Assembly: GCF_042477335.2 (NCBI RefSeq)
Contig: NC_091262.1
Location: 44,551,001 to 44,615,000, forward strand
DNA length: 64,000 nt
Direction: 5' to 3'
DNA from: Ovis canadensis
Taxonomy: Eukaryota > Chordata > Mammalia > Artiodactyla > Bovidae
Below the pieces are notes generated by a model. It saw only the letters and a list, made by a program, of their open reading frames with translations. It did no database searches and had not been told where the DNA came from. Made by a program: the position numbers and the translations under genes. Positions 1 through 11,889 of this stretch are shown here, piece by piece. The first letter of the stretch is position 1, and every line of letters begins with the position of its first letter.

Positions 1-56
1 CTCTCAGCAGTGCCTGTGCTATCAAGAGTCTAAGAGTTTCTTTGCTTTTGATTTAG

Positions 57-240
57 AAATTCCATCACCCAAAGCTAAGTAGTCTTCATCGGGAGAACTT
101 CATCTGGAATCTCAAAAGTGTTCCTCTTCTGGAGAAATACCTCTTTGCCTTGGGCCAGAATCGGAATCGAGAGATTGTTGAACAGGTCATTCAGCTGTTC
201 AAGGATGAAGTGATGACCAGTCTAAGTCATTTTAGAGAAT
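57..240 (+). CDS. HYKK: HYKK internal (penultimate coding) exon
   Basis: Exon of hydroxylysine kinase (AGPHD1), the GTP-dependent enzyme that phosphorylates 5-hydroxy-L-lysine in collagen and lysine breakdown. A pyrimidine-rich tract ending in AG at 55-56 precedes it, and GTGAGT at 241 is the donor. Read in phase 0 it encodes 61 residues starting [15 protein letters not shown] and ending LSHFRE. The last base, T240, starts a cysteine codon finished by the next exon. This is the helical part of the aminoglycoside-phosphotransferase fold just before the catalytic loop. The earlier HYKK exons lie upstream of the window. Identification rests on the recalled mammalian HYKK sequence and on exact phase continuity with the exon at 8297. 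Confidence 0.93.
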
Positions 241-485
241 GTGAGTACCCCTCCAATCAAGTAAGTGTATTTCTTAATTTTTAAATTGTCAAATTTCAAA
301 CCGGCAGAAAAGTACGGAGGTACAACTTAGCTTTAACAATCTTAATACTTTATCATATTTGGTCCTGTTGCTTTTAAAGAATAATACTTTCATCTCCCTT
401 AAAATTGAATTTGAAGCCCCTTTAAATTTACATGATTCTGCCTCTCCCCTCCCTACTAAGTTTGCATACATCTTTTAATATTACT

Positions 486-658
486 CAGTTGTGTCCAACT
501 CTTTGTGACCCCATGGACTATACAGTCCATGGAATTCTCCAGGCCAGAATACTGGAGTGGGGTAGCCTTTCCCTTTTCCAGGGGATCTTCCGAACCCAGA
601 GATCAGGTCTCCCACATTATAGGTGGATTCTTTACCAGCTGAGCCACAAGGGAAGCCC
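486..658 (-). repeat. Bov-tA SINE
   Basis: tRNA-derived ruminant SINE in reverse orientation. The tRNA-like head lies at the right and the GTGTCCAACTCTTTGTGACC tail at the left. A perfect 12-bp target-site duplication TTTAATATTACT flanks it at 474-485 and 659-670. Confidence 0.93.
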
Positions 659-699
659 TTTAATATTACTACATATGTATTTATAAATTACCTATATAG

Positions 700-905
700 T
701 ATTTTGCCTACTTTCAGACTTTAGATAAATGGAACACTGTATATTATCATCCTGCAAACTGATTTTTTATTCAACGCTATGTTTTTCAGATTGATCCATT
801 TAATAGACGTAGTTCTAGTTCATTTAGCTGATTAGTTTTTTTTAGCTGATTAGTTTTAACTGCTGAATAATATTCCATTGTGTGTGTGTATACTATAATT
901 TATTT
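700..905 (-). repeat. old L1 fragment, antisense
   Basis: Contains the common antisense-L1 phrase around AATATTCCATTGTGTG, degenerate. An 18-bp block starting TTTAGCTGATTAG is tandemly duplicated at 823-857. Confidence 0.55.
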
Positions 906-951
906 CAATGTAATTTTTGAGTCTATTCTCTTGTTAATGGAATTTTAAGTT

Positions 952-976
952 TATATATATATATATATATATATAT
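952..976. repeat. (TA)n microsatellite
   Basis: About 12 TA units followed by an A-run. Confidence 0.95.
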
Positions 977-1303
977 GAAAAAAAAATTGAGAGCTACTCC
1001 TCTGGGTGGCCATCAAGGCACTTTCAGACACTTACTGTGTGAAAGAGGTCTCGACTGGAGTCAGAAGACCTGGGTTCTCTCTCAGCCCCGTAGTAGCAAC
1101 TTGTCATCTTTCTCCGAACTCTTCCCCATTTGTTCATTGATGGTCAAAGTCATTTAGAACTTTAGATAGAGTGGTCAATGCCTAAAGGCCTTTCCAATTC
1201 TAAAATTTTCTATGTTAAGAGCATTCATCTATTCAGCAGATATTGCTTGAGCAGTGCATTCTATATGCCAGGCATTATTCTTAATGTAGAGATACAGTAG
1301 TGA

Positions 1304-1342
<39 letters not shown>
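1304..1342. repeat. (CA)n(TA)n microsatellite
   Basis: About 14 CA units passing into TA units, inside the HYKK intron. Confidence 0.95.
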
Positions 1343-1689
1343 CACGATGCTGCAATGAGCATGCCAAGGCGTATCTCCTAAAGTACATGGGCAACAATTT
1401 CTTTGGGCTGTAATGAACCTTCTGACCCAACATGAAACACTGGTCAAAGGGCAAGGAACTGAGGGGGCGTTTCTTGCAAAGCCGAGGATAGGCAGTGCAT
1501 ATCCTTTTCGTCCTCTGCTTTCTGTATTACTTGGCTCAGGCTGCCGTTAAAAAACACCAAAGACTAAGGATTATTGCTGTAGCCTCATAACTGGTCTCCC
1601 TGCTCCTGTCTGTCTCCCTACAGTATATAGTCTGTAGGGAGACTATATTCTGTAGGGAACTGTCTTCCTGGGTTTTGTGTTTTTTTTTT

Positions 1690-2177
1690 TTTTTTGCTTA
1701 AAATTACTTCTCTAAGATTATCCATGTTGTTGCATGTGGCCATTTACTTTAATTTTTATTACTGTAGAGTATGCAATTCATAAATGTACCACACATTAGC
1801 TATTCCTCTCTTCAAAGATATTCAAGTGGTTTCCAGTTCTAGTCTGTTAAGAACAGTGCTCTATGAATCTTCTTGTGTCTCTTGGTATACGTGTTCATGA
1901 GTTCTTTGGGTATATGACTTCATGAGCTCGGGGATAGAATTGCTAGGTCCATAGTTCATGTCCGTATTCAACTTCAGAGATATGCCAAACAGTTTTATGA
2001 CTTTATACTACTACTAGCAGAGTATAAAATTTTTATTCCTCTACAATCTTGGTACCATCAGACTTCAATTTTTGCCAATATGATGTGTGTGTAATGTTTT
2101 CTTATTGTGGTTTTAATGTGTATTTCCCAATTTACTAGCCATTTGGATAGATTCTTTTGTGAAGTGCCTATTCAAAT
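1690..2177 (-). repeat. old L1 fragment, antisense
   Basis: Degenerate antisense L1 ORF2/3' sequence (phrases such as ATTGCTAGG and CTTATTGTGGTTTTAATGTG), directly abutting a BovB fragment at about 2178. Confidence 0.65.
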
Positions 2178-2322
2178 CTTTTGCCAGCAAAGTGATATCT
2201 CTGCTTTGTAACATGCTGTCTAGGTTGTTCATAGCTTTTCTTCCAAGGAGCAAGCATCTTTTAATTTCATGGCTGCAGTCACCATCTACAGTGATTCTGG
2301 AGCCCAGAAAAATTAAAAAAAT
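2178..2322 (-). repeat. BovB (RTE) LINE fragment
   Basis: Short antisense piece of the BovB reverse-transcriptase frame, similar to part of the copy at 2911-4185 (AAAGTGATATCTCTGCTTTG through TCTGGAGCCC). Both ends are truncated. Confidence 0.85.
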
Positions 2323-2910
2323 GGTTTTTTCCTTCATAATATGACTATAATACATTGGAATTTATTTTTAAATACAGTGTGATTTTTCTTACAGCTGATA
2401 AATTTTCTCACAGACATGTGTTCAAAAGCCATGTTTCCACTTTATTTTCCAGTACCACATCTACTGTAAATCAAATATGATTTTGGACTGTATTTTGCTC
2501 TATTGGTCTATTTGTCTATCTCTGCACCCATAGCAACTGTGTATCAGCTAGGCTAGGTCATGCTGTAGTAACAAATAACCCCCAAATTCTTGTGGACTTA
2601 TAAATAACAAAGGTTTAGTTCCCACACAAGCTGCAGGTCTGTCATGGATTGACTGGGGCGATGTGTATTCTTATTTGGGGATTTAGACTGATAAAACTTT
2701 CACCACCTGGGATATTGGTATGGAGAAAGAGATGTAGTAAATTGTATGCTGAATCTTAAAGCATCTGCCCTGAAGTGATGTCACTTCTGTTACACATAGT
2801 GGCCAAAAAAACCACACTGCTGCTAACAACTTTTGGAAAAGCAGGGAGCTGACAACCCAGAATGTTCCTGGAAGGAAGATAACTGGAAATGAGCATCCCT
2901 AAAGATTACT

Positions 2911-4185
2911 TCAGTTCAGTTCAGTTCAGTTCAGTTGATCAGTCATGTCTGACTCTTTGCGACCCCATGAATTGCAGCACGCCAGGCCTCCCTGTCCATC
3001 ACCAACTCCTGTAGTTCACTCAGACTCACATCCATCGAGTCAGTGATGCCATCCAGCCATCTCATCCTCTGTCGTCTCCTTCTCCTCCTGCCCCCAATCC
3101 CTCCCAGCATCAGAGTCTTTTCCAGTGAGTCAACTCTTCGCATGAGGTGGCCAAAGTACTGGAGTTTCAGCTTCAGCATCATTCCTTCCAAAGAAATCCC
3201 AGGGCTGATCTCCTTCAGAATGGACTGGTTGGATCTCCTTGCAGTCCAAGGGACTCTCAAGAGTCTTCTCCAACACCACAGTTCAAAAGCATCAATTCTT
3301 CGGCACTCAGCCTTCTTCACAGTCCAACTCTCACATCCATACGGGACCACAGGAAAAACCATAGCCTTGACTAGACAGACCTTTGCTGGCAAAGTAATAT
3401 CTCTGCTTTTGAATATGCTATCTAGGTTGGTCATAACTTTTCTAACAAGGAGTAAGCATTTTTTAATTTCATGGCTGCAGTCACCATCTACAGTGATTTT
3501 GGAGCCCCCAAAAATAAAGTCTGACACTGTTTCCACTGTTTCCCCATCTATTTGCCATGAAGTGATGGGACTGGATGCCATGATCTTCGTTTTCTGAATG
3601 TTGAGCTTTAAGCCAACTTTTTCACTCTCCTCTTTCACTTTCATCAAGAGGCTTTTGAGTTCCTCTTCACTTTCTGCCATAAGGGTGGTGTCATCTGCAT
3701 ATCTGAGGTTATTGACATTTCTCCCAGCAATCTTGATTCCAGCTTGTGTTTCTTCCAGCCCAGCGTTTCTCATAATGTACTCCGCATAGAAGTTAAATAA
3801 GCAGGGTGACAATATACAGCCTTGACGTACTCCTTTTCCTATTTGAAACCAGTCTGTAGTTCCATGTCCAGTTCTAACTGTTGCTTCCTGACCTACATAT
3901 AAGTTTCTCAAGAGGCTGGTCAGGTGGTCTGGTATTCCCATCTCTTTCAGAATTTTCCACAGTTTATTGTGATCCACACAGTCAAAGGCTTTGGCATAGT
4001 CAAGAAAGCAGAAATAGATGTTTTTCTGGAACTCTCTTGCTTTTTCGATGATCCAGCAGATGTTGGCAATTTGATCTCTGGTTCCTCTGCCTTTTCTAAA
4101 ACCAGCTTGAACATCAGGAATTTCACAGTTCACGTATTGCTGAAGCCTGGCTTGGAGAATTTTGAGCATTACTTTACTAGCTTGT
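2911..4185 (-). mobile_element. BovB (RTE clade) LINE, 5'-truncated, open RT frame
   Basis: A 1.27 kb BovB copy in antisense to HYKK. The complementary strand has one uninterrupted 408-codon frame, 4169 down to 2943. It includes reverse-transcriptase motifs in order: [23 protein letters not shown], the active-site box [11 protein letters not shown], and a basic C-terminus rich in Arg. The 3' end of the element at 2911-2938 is the BovB pentamer tail (TTCAG repeats as written on +). The 7-bp repeat GATTACT flanks it at 2904-2910 and 4186-4192, consistent with target-primed insertion. A full BovB ORF2 is about 1000 residues and includes an endonuclease. That domain is missing, so this copy is a dead but young fossil. 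Confidence 0.93.
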
Positions 4186-4960
4186 GATTACTACACTATC
4201 TTAATTTCTTTAACTTTTAAAGTCTTCATATCTGATAGAACATGTCCTCTCATTTTCTTGTTCCTCTTTAAGAGGGTCTTGACTTTTTTTGGTCTTTCTA
4301 TGTTTCCATATCAATTTTGGAATCAGCTTGTCATGTTTAAAGAAAAATTTTGTTGAGATTTTGGCTAGATGTGGACTGAATACATATATACATATATATA
4401 TATGTTTCAAGAAAATGTGTATCAGATTGAGTAATCTAATCCATGAACACTGGTCCATCTCCCCATTTATATAGACCAATAAAAGGTCTATATGATGATA
4501 TGTTTAGTTATCCTTTTACTGTTGATTTCTACTGTTGCATTATGGTCAGAGAATATACTTTGTATCAGTGCTGTCCAGTAGAATTTTCTTCAATGATGGG
4601 AATGTTTTGTATCTGTGTATATAATATAATAGCTCCTGTGTGGCTATTGAGCACTTGAAATGTGGCTAGTGCAACTAAGGAACTGAACTTTCAATTTATT
4701 TAATCTTAACGAATTTAAATGGCAACTTATGACCAGTGGCTATCATATGGGGCAGAACAGCTCTATATGATTTCAGCACTTTGAAATTTCTTAACATTTA
4801 CTTCATAATGAAGCATTTGGTAATTTTAAAAAAATGTTCCCTGTATGCTAAATAGAATTTATTCAGTAGATGTTGGGTACAAAGTATTCAGTAGGTGTTG
4901 TGTACAAATACGTCCAGTAGGTCAAATCTATTAATCTTGTTTAAATTTTCTATACTGTTG

Positions 4961-5081
4961 GAGAAGGAAATGGCAACCCACTCCAGTATTCTTGCCTGGA
5001 AAATTTCATGGACAGAGGAGCCTGGCAGGCTACACGGGGTCACAAGTGTCAGACACGACTTAGCGACGAAACCAAACCACC
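4961..5081 (+). repeat. Bov-tA/BovA SINE, truncated
   Basis: Contains GAGAAGGAAATGGCAACCCA through GTGTCAGACACGACTTAGCG; the repeat ACTGTTGG lies on both sides (4954-4961, 5082-5089). Confidence 0.88.
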
Positions 5082-7848
5082 ACTGTTGGCTTACCTTTTT
5101 GTCCACTTGTTCTAACAATGATCAAGAAAAATGTGTTTAAAATCTCCCACTGTAATTGTGAATTGCCTATTTTTATTTGTATTTCTGTCAAATTTTGCTT
5201 TATATATTTCAAGGCAGTGTGCACATAAAATTAGAATTATTATCTTACTAGAAAACCGAATCTTTTATCAACATAAAGTATCCTTCTTTATTTATCTTGC
5301 TTTTTGCCTTAATATCTACTCCATCTGACATTATACAGCTATCCCATCTTATTTTTTGTTGTCTTGATTTTTTTCTGTCTTTTCCATTTTTACTTTTCTT
5401 TCTCCCTTCTTTTGAGTGAATTGTTTTTGTGCTAATTATTTTGTCTTTTTTCCTCTGTCTCCAGAAAATTATATACTTTGAATGATAACCTTATAAAGTC
5501 TAACATGCTACTTCAACTTATCAAAGTCTGATACAGGGACCTTAAAATAATTTAATTCCATTTATCTCCTTCCTGCTGTTTTAGTAAACTTTAATTCTAT
5601 ATTTTTTTACCACAAAAAAATTATTATTTTTGTTATAGAGTCAAGTTTATTTAGATTTACTTATATTATTCACTTTTTATCTTCCAGCACCCCAAACCTT
5701 CTCTCTGGAGTCATTTTCTTCCTGCCCAAAATACATGTTTCCAAATTTCCTTTAATGCAGTTCTTTAATGGTGAACTTTCTCTGATTTTGTCTGAAAATG
5801 TGCTTATTTTGTCTTCATTCCTGAAGGATATTTTCACAGCCTATAGAATGTTAGATCTCATGGGTTTAGAATTTTAGAATTCTGCTGTCTTTTAGCTTCC
5901 ATTGCTGCTGAGAAGCCAGCTGTCAGTCTGTTGTTTCTCTGAAGATAATTTGTCTTTTTCTCCTTTGGGTTGCTTTTCAGATTTTCTTTTTTTAACTTAA
6001 CTTGGGTTTTCCAAACCTATGTGTGAACATTGTCTTTCATCATTTATAGAAAATTCTTGCCTCTGCACCTAATCCCCTTCTTCTCCTTTTGAGACTCCAG
6101 TTATGCCTTCTCATTGAATCCTCTGTGTATGTTACCTTCTCTTTTTTTCTGCCCATGCTGCATTTTGGAAAATGTTCTATCCTATTCTGTAGTTTATTGA
6201 ATCTTCTTAGCTATGTCTAATCTCTTAAACCCACCCATTGCATTCTTAATTTATTCATTGTATTTTTCAGTTTTAGAAGTTCTTCTTGATTACTTCTCCA
6301 TAGTAACTGCCTTGGGCCATACTCTATATCAGCACACAGGAAAATCGGTTACCAAGAGCAAAAACAAGAAACTGACCATAGACATTGAACCAAAGACTTC
6401 AGTAACTGGGCATAGGATATATTCACACAGCATCCAGGTTTAGCATTTGGTTTCAAGGCTGTATTTCTGTCCTTCTCCCTCCTTGGAACAGAAGTCGTCT
6501 AAGCAGTGGGTTAGTAGCAGATTTGGTCCTGCTTTTATGAGTTAGGAGGCCCTCTTCACTGCCTCCAGCTTCACGTGGTAAGCGTGTTTCCCAACGTACA
6601 GGTAGCACTTTAAGTTCCTTCTCGCAAAGGGGGAAAGCACATTGCTGATCTGGAACACAGTAGGCAAGACTGTGGCTTTATTCCTTCTCACTGCTCACTT
6701 GTGCTTGGCATTTCTATTCAGTTTGTATGAATCTATCTTGGTTTTGAGGCTGGTTGTGTATCTTTTGTTTTCTCTTGTTATTTTTATCATTGCTATGTAT
6801 ATTGGGGTTATCAAAGTATGAATTCACTCTGCTATCTTGGTCAGAACTCTTTCTTTTCTTTTGTTAATTCTCAAATTCAACTACTTCTGTTATTTTATTC
6901 CAAGCACTAAATAGCTGGATCATTTTTTTAATAGGCCACTATTAAAAGAAGCAACGAAATGAGAGAGGTTTCCACATATACAGATTGCATTCATGAAGTA
7001 ATATATTTCATTTATTCTAAAATACCAATCTACTGTATAAGATATCAAATTGCTTTATGAACCTCTAAGGAAGAAAAAATACTGTCAGTGAAACTATGAC
7101 ATGGTATCAATCATAGGATAAATCCCTATATCTGAAACATGTAGTTTACAGTAATATTCATTGCTTCTACAGGCCACCCACTGTGCTACATCACTTAAGC
7201 ATGATTTACACAACCATAAGTCATATAGAAGAAATAAGAATTATATTTAAAAGCTAATAGTATGGACTTTATATCATGCACTTATTATAAAGTATGTGAC
7301 TCACCGCTTCAGTATACACAGACATCCCCGTCTCCTCCTAATCCTCACTCAGTGGTTTAAATCAGTGTTTCTCAAACTCTCCATGGTAAAAGACAAGTTT
7401 GGGTTTTTCTTCCAACTCCCTGAAGCCTGATACATTTGGTCCTACTGTGCAAGATTAATTCATGGCTCACACCACACATGATTTACCATGAACATTTGAC
7501 AACACCAAAACTGGGCTATACTGTTAATGAGATAAGGCCCCTGTCATACTCTTGATGAAAAATCAAATAGTCTCAATGTCTGTTTTTATTCTCATGCACA
7601 CTAATAACAATTTGTGAGCCAGCACTAGCCACAGGACCCCCACTTTGAGTGGTACTGACTTAAAATAACATCTATTCCAGTAATCAGAAGACTAGAGAAA
7701 TTCAGAATTACTTTGTCATCAGAAATTTCTTTTCTAGGTTAAAATAAAGCCACATCTGGTCCATTCTAGCACTCTTTGCTTCTTATAATAACATGAATGT
7801 ATATATGTATATATCTATGTATATTAGACAAGTAAAGGGTAAAGAACG

Positions 7849-7876
7849 TAAAGATGAATTGATGAAACGTTTCAAT
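7849..7876. repeat. 28-bp direct repeat, copy 1
   Basis: Block beginning TAAAGATGAATTGATGAAAC. It recurs at 8840-8867 with one mismatch, so the pair brackets the HYKK terminal exon. Neighbouring bases are unrelated. Confidence 0.9.
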
Positions 7877-8087
7877 TTTCATTGGCTCAGAGCCAAAAAT
7901 CAGGTGTTTGCAATGACGACAGTCTCCCTCTTCTGTCCTTGTATTGATGAAAAGCAAAAGCAACCACCAAAATTAACTGCTTTTATCCTTTCCAGAGGAA
8001 ATTGTTTTATTTCTCAAGAAAAAGGGGGTTTAGCTCTTTATCTCTGATTGCTCATGAAATTATTTGAATGCCCATACCTGAGAAAGT

Positions 8088-8215
8088 GGAGAAGGAAATG
8101 GCAAACCACTCCAAATATTCTTGCCAGGGAAATCCCATGGACAGAGAAGCCTGGCAGGCTACAGGCCATGCAGTCGCAGAGTTGGACATGACTTAACAAC
8201 TAAACCACCATCACC
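8088..8215 (+). repeat. Bov-tA/BovA SINE, truncated
   Basis: BovA-type monomer about 80 bp upstream of the HYKK terminal exon (GGAGAAGGAAATGGCAAACC through GTTGGACATGACTTAACAAC). Confidence 0.88.
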
Positions 8216-8296
8216 ATCTGAGAAAGAGGAATGGAAAGAGAATGAACTAGGGTATTAAACAACTGTTTTTACTTGGCTTGATTTTTCTCCTTTCAG

Positions 8297-8757
8297 GTAT
8301 CAATCACGGAGATCTTAATGACCACAACATCTTAATAGAGTCCAGAGAGTCAGCCTTTGGAGATGCTGTATATCAGGTGTCTGGGATTTTGGATTTTGAT
8401 GACATGAGCTATGGTTACTATGTGTTTGAAGCGGCGATCACCATCATGTACATGATGATTGAAAGCAAGACTCCTATACAAGTAGGAGGCCATGTCCTTG
8501 CTGGGTTTGAAAGTGTGGTCCCCCTGACTCCTGTGGAAAGGGGTGCTTTGTTTCTACTTGTATGCAGTCGGTTTTGTCAGTCACTTGTCCTAGCTGCATA
8601 TTCTTGCCAGCTATACCCAGAGAACGAAGAGTATCTCATGATTACTGCAAAAACTGGGTGGAAGCACTTACAGCAAATGTTTGACATGGGCCGGAAAGCT
8701 GTAGAAGAAATCTGGTTTGAAACTGCCAAGTCCTACGAATCTGGGATCTCCATGTGA
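8297..8757 (+). CDS. HYKK: HYKK terminal coding exon (kinase catalytic core and C-terminus)
   Basis: Last coding exon of hydroxylysine kinase. The acceptor is TTTCAG at 8291-8296. Its first two bases complete the split Cys codon, then 152 codons run to TGA at 8755-8757. It opens with the catalytic loop [10 protein letters not shown] (His-Gly-Asp at 8305-8313), the Brenner-type motif of the APH/choline-kinase family. The metal-binding motif [10 protein letters not shown] follows, its Asp codon at 8392-8394. The protein ends in KSYESGISM, matching the recalled mammalian C-terminus. The residue after DF is Asp here (GAT, 8398-8400), whereas I recall Gly in human. The in-frame ATG at 8278 is in the intron and is not a start. 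HYKK lies in tandem upstream of PSMA4, about 6 kb from its promoter. Confidence 0.95.
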
Positions 8758-8839
8758 CTAGATAAAAATTCACATTAACTTGGGTATTGAAGAACCAATA
8801 GGACCTAATCTAATTCCATAAAGGGTTTTCCTGCACAGT

Positions 8840-8867
8840 TAAAGATGAATTGATGAAACATTTCAAT
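8840..8867. repeat. 28-bp direct repeat, copy 2 (HYKK 3' UTR)
   Basis: Second copy (27 of 28 identical) of the block at 7849-7876, about 80 bp after the HYKK stop codon. Confidence 0.9.
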
Positions 8868-9954
8868 GCACATGTAACCACTAAGGTCTTCTAGTAATTT
8901 CATGACCATTTTTTAACCTAAGAAAGTACTGCATGAGCAACCATGTCTTTCTAAGGGTTTCATTTGCCTTGTGTATCAAACATGCAGAGTGATATTTAGA
9001 ATCAAATAGTCTCTCAAGATCAATGATTTTTTTTAACTTTAAAAGGATATGTCTATATGTATAGACATGTTCACATATTTTAGATAAGTGAGTGCAACAT
9101 ACAGACCTAGTTAACGTATCACCAGTTCTATGAAGCCTTCTCCCATCTCTTCATTGTTCATAATCTCTTTGTACCCTGCCTTTTGTATGGCACATCACTT
9201 GGTATCATGGGTGATAGCCGTGTAGTCGTCTAGTCTAAGAGCTATTTGAGGGAAGAAACCATGTAAATTGGGTTTTTTTCTTTCATCCATTATTACACTG
9301 GTATAGTGCCTTTCCAATGGTCTTTAAAAATATTTTCAAAACTAATGTATCCTAGAAGAAAGGCTGGAGAAAATAAGGCACACACTAAGATGCCTCAGGA
9401 GAAAACAGATGCAGTACTCATAAGAGAAAGCTTTAACTTGTTTGAGGGGGCTGTTGAAACTGAAACTCCAGAGGCAGACGCCAGAACTCACTGGAACTGC
9501 ACGTAAGCAAATAAGACACCCAGACAAGCCACTAACTCGGGAGGCATCTAAACAGTGTTCACACTGATGCTGAGAAAGACCCTAGGCAGATATTTTAAAA
9601 TCCTCTACCGTTTATGTTTCTTTTCATATGAATATATAATATTGGAGAACGTAGCTTATGTATCCTTGACTTTATTCACACCACTGTATTTCCTTCACTG
9701 ATTTCTGGTCCTGTCTCCCTTAGTGTGATAAACAGTAAATAGTCATTTACTTAGTCTTGTCAGTGTAGCTCTCCATTCTCTGTGGACGACTGTAGAATCC
9801 TGGCCATTCAAACACCTTTTTAGTAGTTATCTCTTTTGATATATATGAGAATATGTATATATCCATCTAATGACCTACCTACAGAGCTATCTATTCTCTC
9901 CAAACTAGGTCTCCGAATTTTCTTGTATCACCCATTTGTATCATTCTTATGCTC

Positions 9955-10130
9955 ACCTTTAACTTCTCTGTGCCTCAGTTTCCTTGTCTGTGAAGGTGAA
10001 GTAGCACCTATCTTACAGTTCCTGTAACACTTACCTCAAGGAGCTAGTTGTGAGGATTTCTTAGAGATTAATGCAAAGTTCTGAGCACAGGGCTTGGCAC
10101 ATATAAAAGACTTAATAAATGTCTACTAAA
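9955..10130 (+). repeat. MIR SINE
   Basis: Old mammalian MIR: CTGTGCCTCAGTTTCCTTG core, then GTGAGGATT and GGCTTGGCACAT, ending near AATAAATG. Confidence 0.82.
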
Positions 10131-10429
10131 TGAATGAACCAGGTTACCCAAACTCAGAATACTGGAGTACTTTTCTTTTTGCCTCTCAAATTCAGTCAGT
10201 GATCTGATTCTTAGGAATCAGAATTTTAGATCAGTAAATGATGATCAAATCCATATCCTTCCTGCTGTACTGTTTAGCGATATATAATAAAAACCAATAT
10301 TTATTAAGTATTTAAAAGAAAACTCTTTCTACTCTCACGATAATTCTGACACTAAACATGTGGGGTTTTCCCCTCACATTAAACAATTTGACACTAACTA
10401 TTTGGAGCTAGAGCAGGGCCCAGTCCCTC

Positions 10430-10930
10430 AAAACTGCCTCCACTGCAGATGCTAGCCTCAAGTCCCAGGTTGTGCTTCTGACCAACTGGCTGTAAGTTGG
10501 GAGTTCTCATGAGCCCCTCCTCGGGTTCTATAATTTGCTAAGACAGCTCACAGAACTCAGGGAAATGCTTACTTATGTTTATTAATTTATTATAAAGGGT
10601 ATGATAATAAAAGATGAACAGAGGAAGAAGCGTATAAGGTGAGGTCCAGAAGGGGCCTAAGCACTGAAGCTCTGTCTGTCTCGAGTTGCAGAGCACCATG
10701 CTCCTGGCATGTGGATCTGCTCACCAACCCAGAAGCCCCTGAACCTCTTTGGTTAGGGCTTTTGTAGTGACTTCATTATGTAGGTATGGTTGATCAAATC
10801 ATTGACCACTGGTGGTTCAATCAATCTCCCCCTCTCCCCCTCCCCTGAAGGCAGGAGTGAGGCTGAAAGTTCCAGTCCTCTAGTCACTTGGTTCGTTCCG
10901 TTCATAACCAGCCCCCATCCTTCTTGACTC
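10430..10930. repeat. old LTR-like interspersed repeat
   Basis: Resembles a recurrent mammalian repeat with the phrases GACAGCTCACAGAACTCAGG and TTTATTATAAAGG. I cannot assign a subfamily; probably an ancient retroviral-type LTR with no coding content. Confidence 0.45.
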
Positions 10931-11889
10931 ACCTCGTTAGCATAAATTCAGATGTAGCTGAAAGCTACATAAAATATATGTATGTTTTATATATTTTATG
11001 TTATATCACAGTACTTTACATACATTATCTCACTTAATCTCCACTATAAACCCAGGAGAGAAGTACTCTTATGATTAATTCCCATTTTCAGATGAGGAAA
11101 TAGATGCTTAAAAAGTTGAAGGAGTTTGCTCCAAGAGAACCAGGTACCCACACCACTTCCTCTCTCTCCCTGCCTCTCCTCCCTGGGGCTCACCTAACAC
11201 ACACCCTGTGTTAGGACAATCAAATAAGATGGTTCACAGAAAAATACTTACACTTCTCAAATTTAAGGGGTTGTGATTTTTATCTGGCTTGACCATACAG
11301 GAAACTGGAGACTAGAAAAATGAACTAAAACTTGTATTTCACTCCCAGAGCACTATTCATTTTCTTACACTGTGAAACTCTTAGGTTGCTGAGAGTTCAA
11401 GATTTCCTACTTGTTTGGTCCTCCTGTTAACATGGGTTCTCTTTCCCTGAATTATGAACACAAATAATGCTGACCACCCTTTCAATTAAATACGTGCTGC
11501 CTTGCATTGCTATTTTACTATTTGGTGTTTGCTGCAGCTTATCTCCAGTCAATCAGTTCAATGTGGCTTATAAACTCTTTGGTGGCATAAACGCAATAAT
11601 ATTTATTTCATTATCTCCAGAATCAAGTTCCCTGCCCAGCCCCTAGCACACCCTTAATAAAGGTCTGTCTGATGAACTGTTAGAATGAACGCACATCTAC
11701 AGGTGCCAGCCTTTGGTTCTTTCCACCAATGAGGAGCAAATCCAGTTCTAGGTTTGGGAATTAATACCATTTGTCCAGCAAAGACTCTACTCTTGCAAGT
11801 ATCTTTTCCTGTCCAGGCTTTTAGCCCCTCTCGACTGCAACAGAGCTTTAGTTTCTGGTCTTGTTATCCAACCTACATCCTTCATGTTA

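Larger units (their letters stand above)
241..8296 (+). other. HYKK: HYKK last intron
   Basis: An 8.06 kb phase-1 intron with GTGAGT donor and TTTCAG acceptor. It holds Bov-tA SINEs, antisense L1 pieces, AT and CA microsatellites and a BovB LINE with an open reverse-transcriptase frame, listed separately. About 2540-2880 looks like an old mammalian interspersed repeat of unassigned family. The AT-rich stretch from about 5.1 to 7.7 kb has no recognisable exon; part may be old L1. Confidence 0.85.

Noticed and set aside
8278-8296. ATG at 8278 as a start for a small kinase-like protein.
   Set aside because: It lies before the TTTCAG acceptor of the HYKK exon; the frame is coding only from 8297 and needs the upstream exon.
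10104-10114. AATAAA as the HYKK poly(A) signal.
   Set aside because: It is part of the MIR consensus tail; nothing else marks a transcript end here.
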